Source: an uncultured Gammaproteobacteria bacterium (lineage in GTDB: Bacteria; Pseudomonadota; Gammaproteobacteria; Arenicellales; Poriferihabitantaceae). Taken from it: 64,000 nucleotides of DNA. The notes beneath the pieces are model-generated. The model was not told where the DNA came from, made no database searches, and saw only the letters and a program-made list of their open reading frames with translations. A program made the position numbers and the translations under genes. Position 1 is the stretch's first letter. Every line of letters starts with the position of its first letter. Location: contig CAMYNW010000019.1 of assembly GCA_947259885.1 (NCBI GenBank), positions 1-64,000 of the forward strand, in the 5' to 3' direction. Below, piece by piece: positions 8,128 through 16,917 of this stretch.

Positions 8128-9374
8128 TGATCCGCCCCCTCGAATTGCTGATTGGTCTGCGTTACACGCGGGCCAAACGACGTAATCATTTTATCTCGTT
8201 TATCTCAGCGACCTCGATGATTGGAGTAGTGCTGGGGGTGTGGGCGCTGATCACAGTCATGTCGATCATGAACGGTTTTCATAAGGATCTGCGCGACCGC
8301 ATTCTGTTTGTGGTTTCCCATGTAACGGTCAGCGATATCAGCGGGTCGCTGGCAGACTGGCAAGGTGTGTCGACACTGGTCGCAGGTAATCCGGAAGTAC
8401 AGGCCCAGTCACCGTTTATTCTTGGCCAGGGCATGATCACCAAGGGCGGCGAGGTGACCGGAGCACTGATTCGAGGCATCCTGCCGCAGCAGGAGCGTCA
8501 GGTGTCGGAGGTATTGGACCATATTGTTGAAGGCAATCCGGATGCGCTGCGCGCCGGCGACTTCGGCATCATCCTTGGTGACACTCTGGCACGGATTTTG
8601 GGTGTGAAGGTTGGTGGCAAAGTCACTGTGGTGGCACCAAAGGGCAGGGTCACGCCAGCGGGTCTGTTGCCTCGTCTCAAGCGCTTTACCGTAGTTGGAT
8701 TATTCAAGATCAACATGCACGAGTATGATAGCGGCATTGCGCTGATTCATATCGAAGACGCGGCGCGTCTGTTGGGAATGAAAAATGAAGTCAGCGGATT
8801 GCGATTGAAATTGAACGATGTTGATCTGGCGCCACGGGTCAGTTACCAGATCGCACAGGTACTATCGCCGAACTATCGTATCCGTGACTGGACACAGGAA
8901 CACGCCAACTTTTTTCGCGCATTAGAAATTGAAAAGCGCGTGGTGTTTATTGTGCTTATGCTGATCATCGCGGTGGCGGCATTTAATATTGTCTCGACTC
9001 TGGTGATGATTGTGACCGACAAACAACCTGATGTCGCAATTCTGCGCACTCTCGGTATGAGTCCCGGTAGTGTAATGAAAATCTTTATGGTTCAGGGGAC
9101 AGTGATCGGCGTAGTCGGTACCTTGCTCGGCGCTGGGTTCGGGGTTTTAACCGCGCTGAATGTGCGAACCATTATTCCGGCAATCGAACGGTTCTTTAAT
9201 ACTGAGCTGTTTCCCGTCAGCGTGTATGTGATCACAGATTTTCCAGCAGAGCTGCGTTGGTTGGATGTTACATGGGTGGTAATTATTTCATTGATGCTGA
9301 GCTTTTTAGCAACCCTCTACCCGGCCTGGCGCGCTTCGCGCGTGCAGCCTGCCGAGGCCTTGAGGTATGACTGA
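8127..9374 (+). CDS. lolC: Lipoprotein-releasing ABC transporter permease, LolC/LolE/LolF family (415 aa)
   Basis: Inner-membrane permease that, with the LolD ATPase, moves outer-membrane lipoproteins from the inner membrane to the carrier LolA. Membrane segment near residues 25-50 (Y-T-R-A-K-R-R-N-H-F-I-S-F-I-S start, typical of the family), a large periplasmic domain (about 50-270), and three more membrane segments toward the C-terminus, ending A-W-R-A-S-R-V-Q-P-A-E-A-L-R-Y-D as in LolC/LolE. It overlaps lysS by one base and lolD by one base, so translation is probably coupled. Only one permease gene is present; no lolE follows lolD. It may therefore work as a homodimer (LolF type), or lolE may lie elsewhere. 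Confidence 0.93.
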   Translation: MIRPLELLIGLRYTRAKRRNHFISFISATSMIGVVLGVWALITVMSIMNGFHKDLRDRILFVVSHVTVSDISGSLADWQGVSTLVAGNPEVQAQSPFILGQGMITKGGEVTGALIRGILPQQERQVSEVLDHIVEGNPDALRAGDFGIILGDTLARILGVKVGGKVTVVAPKGRVTPAGLLPRLKRFTVVGLFKINMHEYDSGIALIHIEDAARLLGMKNEVSGLRLKLNDVDLAPRVSYQIAQVLSPNYRIRDWTQEHANFFRALEIEKRVVFIVLMLIIAVAAFNIVSTLVMIVTDKQPDVAILRTLGMSPGSVMKIFMVQGTVIGVVGTLLGAGFGVLTALNVRTIIPAIERFFNTELFPVSVYVITDFPAELRWLDVTWVVIISLMLSFLATLYPAWRASRVQPAEALRYD

Positions 9375-10063
9375 TGGATAACGCCGCCGCACCCATTGTC
9401 GTCGCTAACAACATCAGCAAGTCTTTTAAAGAAGGCCCGCTCAACGTCGAAGTGCTGCGCGGTGTTGACTTCAAGGTGGATCAGGGGGAACTGGTCTCCA
9501 TCGTTGGCACGTCTGGATCAGGTAAAACAACACTGCTGCATATTCTTGGGGGACTTGCCGCACCTACTTCAGGTAGCGTGCTGATCGATCAGCAGGACGT
9601 CAACCAGCTGTCGCAGAAAGCGCGTGGTGATCTGCGCAATCATTACCTTGGATTTGTTTATCAATTTCATCACTTGCTGGCTGAGTTCAGCGCCCAGGAA
9701 AATGTGGCGATGCCACTTTTGATTCGGCGCACCGATTCAGGCGAAGCGATGGAACAGGCCGCGCAGATTCTGGAGCGGGTTGGCCTTGGTCAAAGGTTGC
9801 GACATAAGCCCGCGGAGTTGTCAGGCGGAGAAAGACAGCGTGCGGCGCTGGCCAGGGCGCTGGTAGCCAGACCTCGTTGTGTGATGGCCGACGAACCCAC
9901 CGGCAATCTTGACTCTACCACCGCCGCGTCGATCCATGAACTGCTGGTCGATCTGAACGAGGAGTTCGGAACCAGTTTGATTGTGGTGACTCACGATATG
10001 AAATTGGCCGAACATATGGGCCGTATTGTGACCATCGAGGACGGGCGGATTGTTGGGCAGTAG
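9374..10063 (+). CDS. lolD: Lipoprotein-releasing ABC transporter ATPase LolD (229 aa)
   Basis: Cytoplasmic ATPase that drives lipoprotein release. Walker A G-T-S-G-S-G-K-T-T (about residues 42-50), Q-loop in V-Y-Q-F-H-H-L-L-A-E-F, which is the LolD-type sequence, signature L-S-G-G-E-R-Q-R, Walker B C-V-M-A-D-E-P-T-G-N-L-D, and switch His in V-V-T-H-D. Length equals E. coli LolD to within a few residues. Its ATG overlaps the TGA of the permease gene by one base. Confidence 0.96.
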   Translation: MDNAAAPIVVANNISKSFKEGPLNVEVLRGVDFKVDQGELVSIVGTSGSGKTTLLHILGGLAAPTSGSVLIDQQDVNQLSQKARGDLRNHYLGFVYQFHHLLAEFSAQENVAMPLLIRRTDSGEAMEQAAQILERVGLGQRLRHKPAELSGGERQRAALARALVARPRCVMADEPTGNLDSTTAASIHELLVDLNEEFGTSLIVVTHDMKLAEHMGRIVTIEDGRIVGQ

Positions 10064-10140
10064 GCAGTCCGAATCAACTACTTGTAAATCATTAACCTTC
10101 CGCCATATTGATCATGTGTATTAATCAGTACTCTGATTCA

Positions 10141-12531
10141 ATGGAACAATCGCCGGAACATCCCCCCGAAGAATCTAAAACCGCTGAGATCGTGACCGAT
10201 CTGGCGCGCCCCGAGGATGTGCTCCCGGGGCAGTTATTGTTGTTACCTCTTGAAAAAAAGCCCTTTTTCCCGGGGCAGGTGCTGCCGGTGATCATGGAGG
10301 CGCGCAAGTGGAATAAGGTGATCAAGAACCTGTTCAAGTCAGGAAATCCGGTTCTTGGAGTGGTTTATACCGGTGGCGTTGCGCCCGATAGAGTCACGTG
10401 GACCGACTTCAAATCGATGGGGACGGTTTGTAAGATTCACCAGGCCGAGCAGCAGGACAATCAGCTTCATGTGGTGCTGGCGGGAATGCAACGATTCCAG
10501 GTGAATTCCTGGGCATCGCGTAAACAGCCGTTCAGCGCTTACGTCAGTTATTTTCCAGATCTAAAGCCGCTAGAGACCATGGAGATCAAGGCGTATACCA
10601 CGGCTATTGTCAACATCATCAAAGAACTGCTGCCATTAAATCCAATGTATGGTGAGGAACTCAAAATGTTCCTCAACTATTTTGGACCTGGTGAGCCGTC
10701 GCGCCTGGCGGATTTTGGTGCCAGTCTCACTACCGCCAATGCTGGGGAGCTGCAAGCGGTGCTCGAGACCGTTGACCTGCTGCCACGCATGGAAAAAACC
10801 CTGGTGCTGTTGCAGAAAGAAGTCGAGATCGCAAAAGCGCAAACTGAAATCCGCGCCCACGTCGAAAGCGAAATTACACAGCATCAACGCGAGGCGTTCC
10901 TGCGTGAACAGCTCAAGTTCATACAAAAAGAGTTAGGGATCTCTAAGGATGACCGGACCGCCGAGATCGAAGAGTTCAGGGAGAAGTTGGAGCATTGTCA
11001 GGTGCCCGAGCAGGCCAACAAACGAATCGAAGAAGAGATCGAAAAGATTTCAGTCCTGGAACGAGGGTCACCCGAATACACCGTGACCAGGAATTATCTG
11101 GACTGGCTGACAAGTGTCCCCTGGGGTAAACACAGCCGGGATTCACTCGACCTGAAAAAAGCCGCCGCGATCCTCGATCGCGACCATGAAGGCCTTAAGG
11201 AAGTAAAAGACCGAATCCTTGAGTTTATAGGTGTTGGCAAGATGCGGGGAGAGATTGCAGGCTCAATCATCCTGCTGGTAGGCCCCCCGGGAGTGGGTAA
11301 GACTTCCCTCGGGCGTTCGGTTGCCAACGCCTTGGGGCGGGAGTTCTTTCGTTTCTCTCTTGGCGGCATGCACGATGAGTCCGAAATAAAGGGCCATCGT
11401 CGCACCTATATCGGCGCAATGCCTGGAAAATTCATCCAGGCCTTGCGCGAATGCGAGACTGCCAATCCGGTGATCATGCTGGATGAGATCGATAAGATCG
11501 GTTCGTCTTTTCGGGGCGATCCTGCTTCCGCGCTGCTGGAGGTGCTGGACCCGGAGCAGAATCGAGATTTTCTCGATCATTATTTAGATGTGAGAGTCGA
11601 TCTGTCCAACGTGTTGTTTATCTGCACCGCCAACCAGCTCGACACTATTCCAGGACCACTAATGGATCGAATGGAAGTGATGCGGTTGTCGGGCTATCTG
11701 GCTGACGAGAAGGTCGCAATTGCGCGTAAACACCTTTTACCCAAACAGCTCGAACGGGCCGGATTGAAAAAACGTGGCCAATTGCGTATCGATACCGCAG
11801 CAATTCGAAAAATTATCGAAGGCTATGCCCGTGAAGCGGGGGTGCGAAAACTTGAGAAGCTACTAGGTACTATCGCACGCAAGGCGGTGATGAAAATTCT
11901 GAAAAGAAAAAAGACACCGATACACGTAAAAGCGCGTAACGTCGAAGATTATCTTGGTAAGCCTGTCTTCAGTGATGAGGATCGCATCAAAGGTACTGGC
12001 GTGGTCACTGGACTTGCCTGGACTTCGATGGGAGGCGCGACGTTGGACATAGAAGCCACCCGGGTACATGATTTCAGTCGCCGATTCAAGCTCACTGGTC
12101 AGCTTGGTGATGTGATGAAAGAGTCCGCGGAAATAGCCTATAGCTATGTGGTCGCAAATGCAGAATCACTGGGTGTTGACCCTGAGTTTTTCAAAAACTC
12201 GATGATCCATTTACATGTGCCCGCCGGCGCAACACCGAAAGACGGGCCTAGCGCTGGTATCACTATGGCTTCGGCGCTGATCTCCCTGGCGAGGAATAAA
12301 AACGTAAAGCCATCGTTCGCGATGACGGGTGAGATTTCATTAACCGGGCAAGTATTGCCGGTAGGGGGAATTAAGGAGAAAATCATCGCGGCACGTCGGA
12401 TGAAAATACGCAACTTGATATTGCCGCATGCCAATAAAGGCGATTTTGATGAATTGCCGGAATACATTCGCAAAGGCGTCAGAGTGGCTTTTGCGTCAAC
12501 GTATGATGACGTTTCGAAAAAAATCTTCTAA
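10141..12531 (+). CDS. lon: ATP-dependent protease Lon family (796 aa)
   Basis: Cytoplasmic AAA+ serine protease that degrades misfolded and regulatory proteins. N-terminal LON substrate-binding domain (about residues 20-220) with a long coiled coil (E-S-E-I-T-Q-H-Q-R-E-A-F-L-R-E-Q), AAA+ module with Walker A G-P-P-G-V-G-K-T-S (about 381) and Walker B M-L-D-E-I-D-K-I, then the S16 protease domain with the catalytic Ser in K-D-G-P-S-A-G (about 704) and Lys in G-G-I-K-E-K (about 745). I chose ATG 10141; in-frame TTG 10108 and ATG 10114 are possible and none has a good ribosome-binding site. It lies after lolD rather than in a clpP-clpX-lon cluster, and the LON domain start looks divergent, so this may be a second Lon of the genome. 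Confidence 0.93.
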   Translation: MEQSPEHPPEESKTAEIVTDLARPEDVLPGQLLLLPLEKKPFFPGQVLPVIMEARKWNKVIKNLFKSGNPVLGVVYTGGVAPDRVTWTDFKSMGTVCKIHQAEQQDNQLHVVLAGMQRFQVNSWASRKQPFSAYVSYFPDLKPLETMEIKAYTTAIVNIIKELLPLNPMYGEELKMFLNYFGPGEPSRLADFGASLTTANAGELQAVLETVDLLPRMEKTLVLLQKEVEIAKAQTEIRAHVESEITQHQREAFLREQLKFIQKELGISKDDRTAEIEEFREKLEHCQVPEQANKRIEEEIEKISVLERGSPEYTVTRNYLDWLTSVPWGKHSRDSLDLKKAAAILDRDHEGLKEVKDRILEFIGVGKMRGEIAGSIILLVGPPGVGKTSLGRSVANALGREFFRFSLGGMHDESEIKGHRRTYIGAMPGKFIQALRECETANPVIMLDEIDKIGSSFRGDPASALLEVLDPEQNRDFLDHYLDVRVDLSNVLFICTANQLDTIPGPLMDRMEVMRLSGYLADEKVAIARKHLLPKQLERAGLKKRGQLRIDTAAIRKIIEGYAREAGVRKLEKLLGTIARKAVMKILKRKKTPIHVKARNVEDYLGKPVFSDEDRIKGTGVVTGLAWTSMGGATLDIEATRVHDFSRRFKLTGQLGDVMKESAEIAYSYVVANAESLGVDPEFFKNSMIHLHVPAGATPKDGPSAGITMASALISLARNKNVKPSFAMTGEISLTGQVLPVGGIKEKIIAARRMKIRNLILPHANKGDFDELPEYIRKGVRVAFASTYDDVSKKIF

Positions 12532-12572
12532 GGTGAGCTGGCTAAGGTATAAGAACAATAGGTATAAGAATT

Positions 12573-13016
12573 TCACCAGTACTTGCGACCGTCATGTTCT
12601 AGCCAGCCGTGGATATGTTTGCTGCGGGGGTCCTTATGGGTCCAGTGAACGACGCCACCTTTATTGTTCCACTCATATTCACCGTTAAAGCGAATAATGT
12701 CACCTCTTTGCAGACCGTCCACTCTTGGCGCAAGATCTATATTATGTGCGATCAGCAGCACCTCACCGGAATCAATTTTAATCAGAAAGCGCTGGTGGCG
12801 ACTGCCTTCGTTGTCATCGGCTAACAGTTTGATCACCTTACCTGACCCGGTGACCTGGACGTCGCTGCGTTGGTCGATGATCACCTGGTGCAGCAGCGCA
12901 TTATCCTGGGAAGAATCTAGACTGGATTCGGTACCCGGAAAGCGTTCGCTAATGGCATAAAACGCAATTAAAATAACCGCGATCGCGATATGAATCAGTT
13001 TCTTCTTGTTGACCAT
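12573..13016 (-). CDS. DUF3465 family exported protein (147 aa)
   Basis: A hydrophobic N-terminus (I-H-I-A-I-A-V-I-L-I-A-F-Y-A, residues 9-22) is a signal anchor or signal peptide. The rest is one small beta-rich domain with H-Q-R-F-L-I-K, L-I-A-H-N-I-D-L-A-P-R-V, G-D-I-I-R-F-N-G-E-Y-E-W-N and, near the end, G-G-V-V-H-W-T-H-K-D-P; this pattern is that of the DUF3465 family, which has an OB-fold-like look. Function unknown. Convergent with lon. Confidence 0.8.
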   Translation of the reverse strand: MVNKKKLIHIAIAVILIAFYAISERFPGTESSLDSSQDNALLHQVIIDQRSDVQVTGSGKVIKLLADDNEGSRHQRFLIKIDSGEVLLIAHNIDLAPRVDGLQRGDIIRFNGEYEWNNKGGVVHWTHKDPRSKHIHGWLEHDGRKYW

Positions 13017-13072
13017 CGGTTCCTGAAGCGATTTACCAGCGTCATATTCTAACTAACTGCGTAACTAAAAAA

Positions 13073-13669
13073 GTGCCATTACGAGATTGTCAACATTGGA
13101 TTTTTGATATGGATGGAACACTGACCATTCCGGTTCATGATTTCGACGATATCCGCAGACAGCTTGGAATCGAACCAGGGACTCCAATTCTTGAAGCGAT
13201 CGAGAAAATGCCAGTGGATCAGGCCAGAGAAACCCATCGCAAACTGCATGAGATCGAAATGGAGATCGCAGCCCTGGCGACACCGCAACCGGGCGCTGTG
13301 GAGCTTTTGATGCAGCTCACTGAAACCGGAAAGCATCTCGGAATACTCACCCGTAACGATGAAGATATTGCCGAAGCGACGTTAGAAGCCAGTGGCCTCA
13401 ACGGTTTTTTTAATTCTGAATGTATCGTTGGCAGAGAAACCTGTGCACCCAAGCCATTGCCGGACGGTGTACTCCACTTGCTTAAAAAGTGGTCGGCGCC
13501 TGCAACCCATACCGTCATGGTTGGAGATTTTCTCTATGATATTGAGGCCGGAAAACGAGCAGGTGTCAGAACCGTGCACTTTGACAGCAGCGGCACGTTT
13601 AGCTGGCCCCAATTCACAGACCACAAAGTGACCAGCCTGTCAGAAATTAAGTGGCTAATTGGGCGATAG
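13073..13669 (+). CDS. HAD-family hydrolase, phosphoglycolate-phosphatase-like (198 aa)
   Basis: A cytoplasmic phosphatase of the haloacid dehalogenase superfamily. Motif I is F-D12-M-D14-G-T at the very N-terminus, motif II T-R-N in the I-L-T-R-N-D segment, motif III Lys around K-P-L-P-D, and motif IV V-G-D-F-L-Y-D. A helical cap lies between motifs I and II. Start is GTG 13073. Substrate is not clear; small sugar phosphates or nucleotides are usual in the family. A T-run follows the stop (13673-13680) but with only a short possible stem. Confidence 0.87.
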   Translation: MPLRDCQHWIFDMDGTLTIPVHDFDDIRRQLGIEPGTPILEAIEKMPVDQARETHRKLHEIEMEIAALATPQPGAVELLMQLTETGKHLGILTRNDEDIAEATLEASGLNGFFNSECIVGRETCAPKPLPDGVLHLLKKWSAPATHTVMVGDFLYDIEAGKRAGVRTVHFDSSGTFSWPQFTDHKVTSLSEIKWLIGR

Positions 13670-13718
13670 CAGGTTTTTTTACGGACGCCGTTTCGACGCA
13701 AACCAAATCAGATGGGTG

Positions 13719-15614
13719 TTAACCCACACCGGTATAAAAAGAAGTTTTAGCAATCTGCGCAAGCCCGATAAACACAAAAGAATAGACCGATACGACAAAC
13801 AGTGACAGGGCGATGCTGCTGATTACCCGGTGATCAACGAAGTGTCTGACGTGGTAGTACACTATTGAAAGGATGGGTATCAATGGGGCCATATAGCGCC
13901 CCTGGGCCTGAAAATTTTCGGTCCATGAGTTCCATATCGATGCTGCGATCAACAGCCCCGCGCAAATACATGCAATCATGATCAGAGCGTGGATTTCAGG
14001 TGGACCTTTTAGTAGTGCATACAACAGGATCGCACCGAGTAACAGCGCGACCAGCACTTTGACAATGGTAAAGTAGGTATCGGATCCGAAATACTGTGTA
14101 TAGCCATAAGAGCCGAATGCAGTTGCAAAGGTAATTGAGCCCCAATTGAGAAACTGCAGCACCACGTCCAGCTCCTTGCCGCGATCTTTCAGATATAGGT
14201 ACACATGTTTTTTCTCAAGCGGGGTGCTTGGTTTAAATTCTTCCTTCGCAGTCAGTTCGACATATTGGTTAAACTTGGCTTCAGGGTCAGGACCGTTGGC
14301 TGCATAGTCGAGTCCTACTCGAATGCCATACATGGACGCCGCAATAACACCGATCAATATGACACGCAGCCACAATCGTTTTGGCTCTGGGTAGTAACCG
14401 TTAATTAATCTCCAGATCAAATACATAAAGAGAAACAGCAAAAAGAAATAAAAATTGAGTTTGGTTAACAATAACGTGCCCGCCAGTCCTCCAAAACACA
14501 GCAAAGAAACCACATACCAACGTGGTTTCTCTTGGCTCAGAAATCGGTTGAGCGCACTATCTGATACCGCCACTTGGTATGCCGCGAGCAGGCTAGCGGT
14601 CAAGGCAAAAGCGTCTGAGTTGGGATAGCTGAACAGGTACCAGATCTGAGGAGAGATGATCAGGGGCAGGGCAAAGTAGCGGAATCGAGAGCGTGCCACG
14701 GATAGCAATAAAAGCCCCAGCAGCAGGCATACACTAAAGGCCCTGGCGTTGATCACTTCAGGGGATTTTAAAGGTCCAAGCAAGCGAGTGAAGTAACCTG
14801 CCAGGGGGTAGTATATTTCGTAAGTGCTGAGCCGGGATTTGCCATAGTCGCTGAAACTATTGACTATTTCCGGTGAATCCAGCGAAGGAGGCAGTGCGTG
14901 TTTGGCGTAGTAGTTGACTGCTTCAAGATGCACCCGCTCGTCAGGGTGCACATGTATGGTGGTAACACTTGCCATCACCGCTGCTAGCACCACGGCGGTG
15001 GTCAAGGCGACCATGACGTAGTGGTGTTCATGCTGTAGTGCGGCCATTGTCTGGCGTAAAGCGAAGCAGCTCGCAAGTAGCAGTAGTGCATTAAGTGGAT
15101 GCACCCAGAGGAAGCCACCGGTTCGCACAGGTGAAACGAGTATTTCAAGATTTCCATCCTTGCCACTGGTCGTGATCCGGAGTCCATCCGCCTCAAGTTG
15201 TGCGGATTCAATCTGATTCACTGGCACCAGCCTTTCAAGTTGCCGGGATTCAAGTTGGATTGAATCAAATCCTTTTTGGCTAAGCCTGATGGATTTTATT
15301 TTTGCCTCACCTTCGTACTCGACTGGATCAATACGGAGTTTATCGATACTGCCCAGGCTGTCGAGAAATAATTTTATCTTGAAATTTCCGCCTCGAACTC
15401 TCACGCGTTTGCTATTTGATTCCGAATAATCTTCGTCGGCTTCAGCCCAGTAGACTTTAAAATAAGTGCCCTTACCAACATAGGTCTCCAATTCAATCTC
15501 AAAGTAGGATTTAAAAGCAAAAAGATAGAGGTAAAAGCAAGCCAGGATAATCCCTGTTACCAGCGCAAGGCGGCGTTCACGTAACCATTCAATGGACAAC
15601 GGCGACGGATTCAT
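13719..15614 (-). CDS. Multi-pass membrane protein, DUF2142 / GT-C glycosyltransferase-like (631 aa)
   Basis: One membrane segment near residues 16-34, a beta-rich exported region (about 35-165), then about ten hydrophobic segments. Just after the third segment there is T-T-I-H-V-H-P-D-E-R-V-H, the H/D/E-rich loop seen in polyprenyl-phosphate-dependent GT-C enzymes and DUF2142 proteins, followed by N-Y-Y-A-K-H. Such enzymes transfer sugars from lipid carriers on the periplasmic face. Substrate unknown. It stands alone between a convergent HAD gene and an SDR gene on the same strand. Predicted glycosyltransferase activity is inference from fold and motif. Confidence 0.72.
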   Translation of the reverse strand: MNPSPLSIEWLRERRLALVTGIILACFYLYLFAFKSYFEIELETYVGKGTYFKVYWAEADEDYSESNSKRVRVRGGNFKIKLFLDSLGSIDKLRIDPVEYEGEAKIKSIRLSQKGFDSIQLESRQLERLVPVNQIESAQLEADGLRITTSGKDGNLEILVSPVRTGGFLWVHPLNALLLLASCFALRQTMAALQHEHHYVMVALTTAVVLAAVMASVTTIHVHPDERVHLEAVNYYAKHALPPSLDSPEIVNSFSDYGKSRLSTYEIYYPLAGYFTRLLGPLKSPEVINARAFSVCLLLGLLLLSVARSRFRYFALPLIISPQIWYLFSYPNSDAFALTASLLAAYQVAVSDSALNRFLSQEKPRWYVVSLLCFGGLAGTLLLTKLNFYFFLLFLFMYLIWRLINGYYPEPKRLWLRVILIGVIAASMYGIRVGLDYAANGPDPEAKFNQYVELTAKEEFKPSTPLEKKHVYLYLKDRGKELDVVLQFLNWGSITFATAFGSYGYTQYFGSDTYFTIVKVLVALLLGAILLYALLKGPPEIHALIMIACICAGLLIAASIWNSWTENFQAQGRYMAPLIPILSIVYYHVRHFVDHRVISSIALSLFVVSVYSFVFIGLAQIAKTSFYTGVG

Positions 15615-15697
15615 AGAGGGGAGGGGGATTCAGACGATCGGAATATATCAGGAAACAGTGACCTGTTCAGGCTGGTGTTTGCTTCTCGTGTCTTCAA

Positions 15698-16432
15698 TCA
15701 TTTCAACGGTTTGGGTACCATAACAAGCTGTGAAACCACAACATGCTGCGGCTGCGAGAGCACGTACATGACCGCATTGGCAACGTCCTCCGGATTCAGC
15801 CATTTGCCAAAATCATCGTAAAATTGCTCTGCTTTGTTTTCATCACCGAAACGTGCCGCGGCGAAACCGGTGCGCACCATCCCAGGAAGGATCTGTGACA
15901 CCCTGACTCCCGTTGTCTCGAGCTCCTTACGCAAAGACTCGCTAAATCCATTCACCGCGTGTTTGCTGGCGCTATACACCGCGGTAGTCGGCACGGGTTC
16001 TAATCCAGAAGTTGAACCAATATTAACGATGTGACCGTGACCCCGCTTGAGCATATTCGGCAAGACGCTATGGGTGATACGAATCAAACCGCTGATATTA
16101 GTTTCAATGATATCTAACCACTGCTGGCAGTCGCCGTCGCCAAAAGGTTGTCGACCGCCAATATCATGCCCTGCATTGTTGATCAGCACATCGATGCTGT
16201 GCCAGGTTGGCGGCAAGTCTGCGAGCATGGCATTAATCGAGGCTGGATCGTTAAGATCAAGTTGTCGAGCCAGGAATTGCTCTCCAAGCTCTTCGGCCAG
16301 ATCGCTCAGCCGATCGAGGTTCCTGGCTGTGCCAATAACGCGATAGCCCTGGCCAGCCATCTGACGCGCCAGGGCTTTACCGATTCCGCTACTGGCTCCG
16401 GTGATCAGTGCGCAAGAATTTGTGGTCTGCAT
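15698..16432 (-). CDS. Short-chain dehydrogenase/reductase (244 aa)
   Basis: Rossmann-fold NAD(P)-dependent oxidoreductase. Cofactor motif T-G-A-S-S-G-I-G (about residues 11-18), N-N-A-G-H in the middle, and catalytic Y-S-A-S-K. Length is normal for a classical SDR. The sequence (V-I-G-T-A-R-N-L-D-R-L) resembles the YdfG/serine-dehydrogenase-like branch, but the substrate cannot be named. Start set at ATG 16432 because it precedes the fold by ten residues; the longer frame begins with TTG at 16453. Confidence 0.88.
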   Translation of the reverse strand: MQTTNSCALITGASSGIGKALARQMAGQGYRVIGTARNLDRLSDLAEELGEQFLARQLDLNDPASINAMLADLPPTWHSIDVLINNAGHDIGGRQPFGDGDCQQWLDIIETNISGLIRITHSVLPNMLKRGHGHIVNIGSTSGLEPVPTTAVYSASKHAVNGFSESLRKELETTGVRVSQILPGMVRTGFAAARFGDENKAEQFYDDFGKWLNPEDVANAVMYVLSQPQHVVVSQLVMVPKPLK

Positions 16433-16917
16433 GATCGTTCTATTAAGATTCAATGAAGTCGATTAGGCATGAGTGATTATGGCAGACAACTCAACCCGCA
16501 GTGCCATTCGCTATATGGTCAACGACTATGAGTGTCATAGAACAGAAATGTGGAGGACCACGACACAGGGACACAAGCCCATGGCCGCTTAGCCATTTTT
16601 CGGCACGTTGGGTGTCAATAGCTGTCCTTACCTATGCTTAAACCTTTGATTTATAGAGTTAAAATGAATTGCGCACATGCTCATTCTTTCTGTTACACTC
16701 CGCGCCATAATTTTCGGGCTCCAAGCCGGTAGGTGCCTGTAGCGACAATTGAGAGCAATCCGGATGTCGCCGAAAATTCCTCTTAAGCCGTTCGCCATTG
16801 GTTGAGATCACTCAACATTAGGCATCCCGCTTCACAAGAATTCTATTAATCCCGCCCAAACCGTCTCCCGCCAGCAGTTGCTGTCGCCGGGAGGGCAACA
16901 TAACGAGTTAAAAATAA
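16433..16917. other. Divergent intergenic region with structured leader of rhlE
   Basis: No gene between 16433 and 16917. A weak promoter-like pair (TTGCGC near 16669, TACACT near 16694, 19-base spacer) would give a leader of about 200 bases for rhlE. Just before the gene an extended hairpin is formed by CTCCCG (16865-16870) with CGGGAG (16888-16893), enclosing CAGCA-GT-TGCTG (16872-16883). The stem ends about 25 bases from the ATG. Confidence 0.5.

Noticed and set aside
12428..12688. 86-codon frame spanning the lon stop
   Set aside because: Overlaps both lon and the DUF3465 gene; no start signals.
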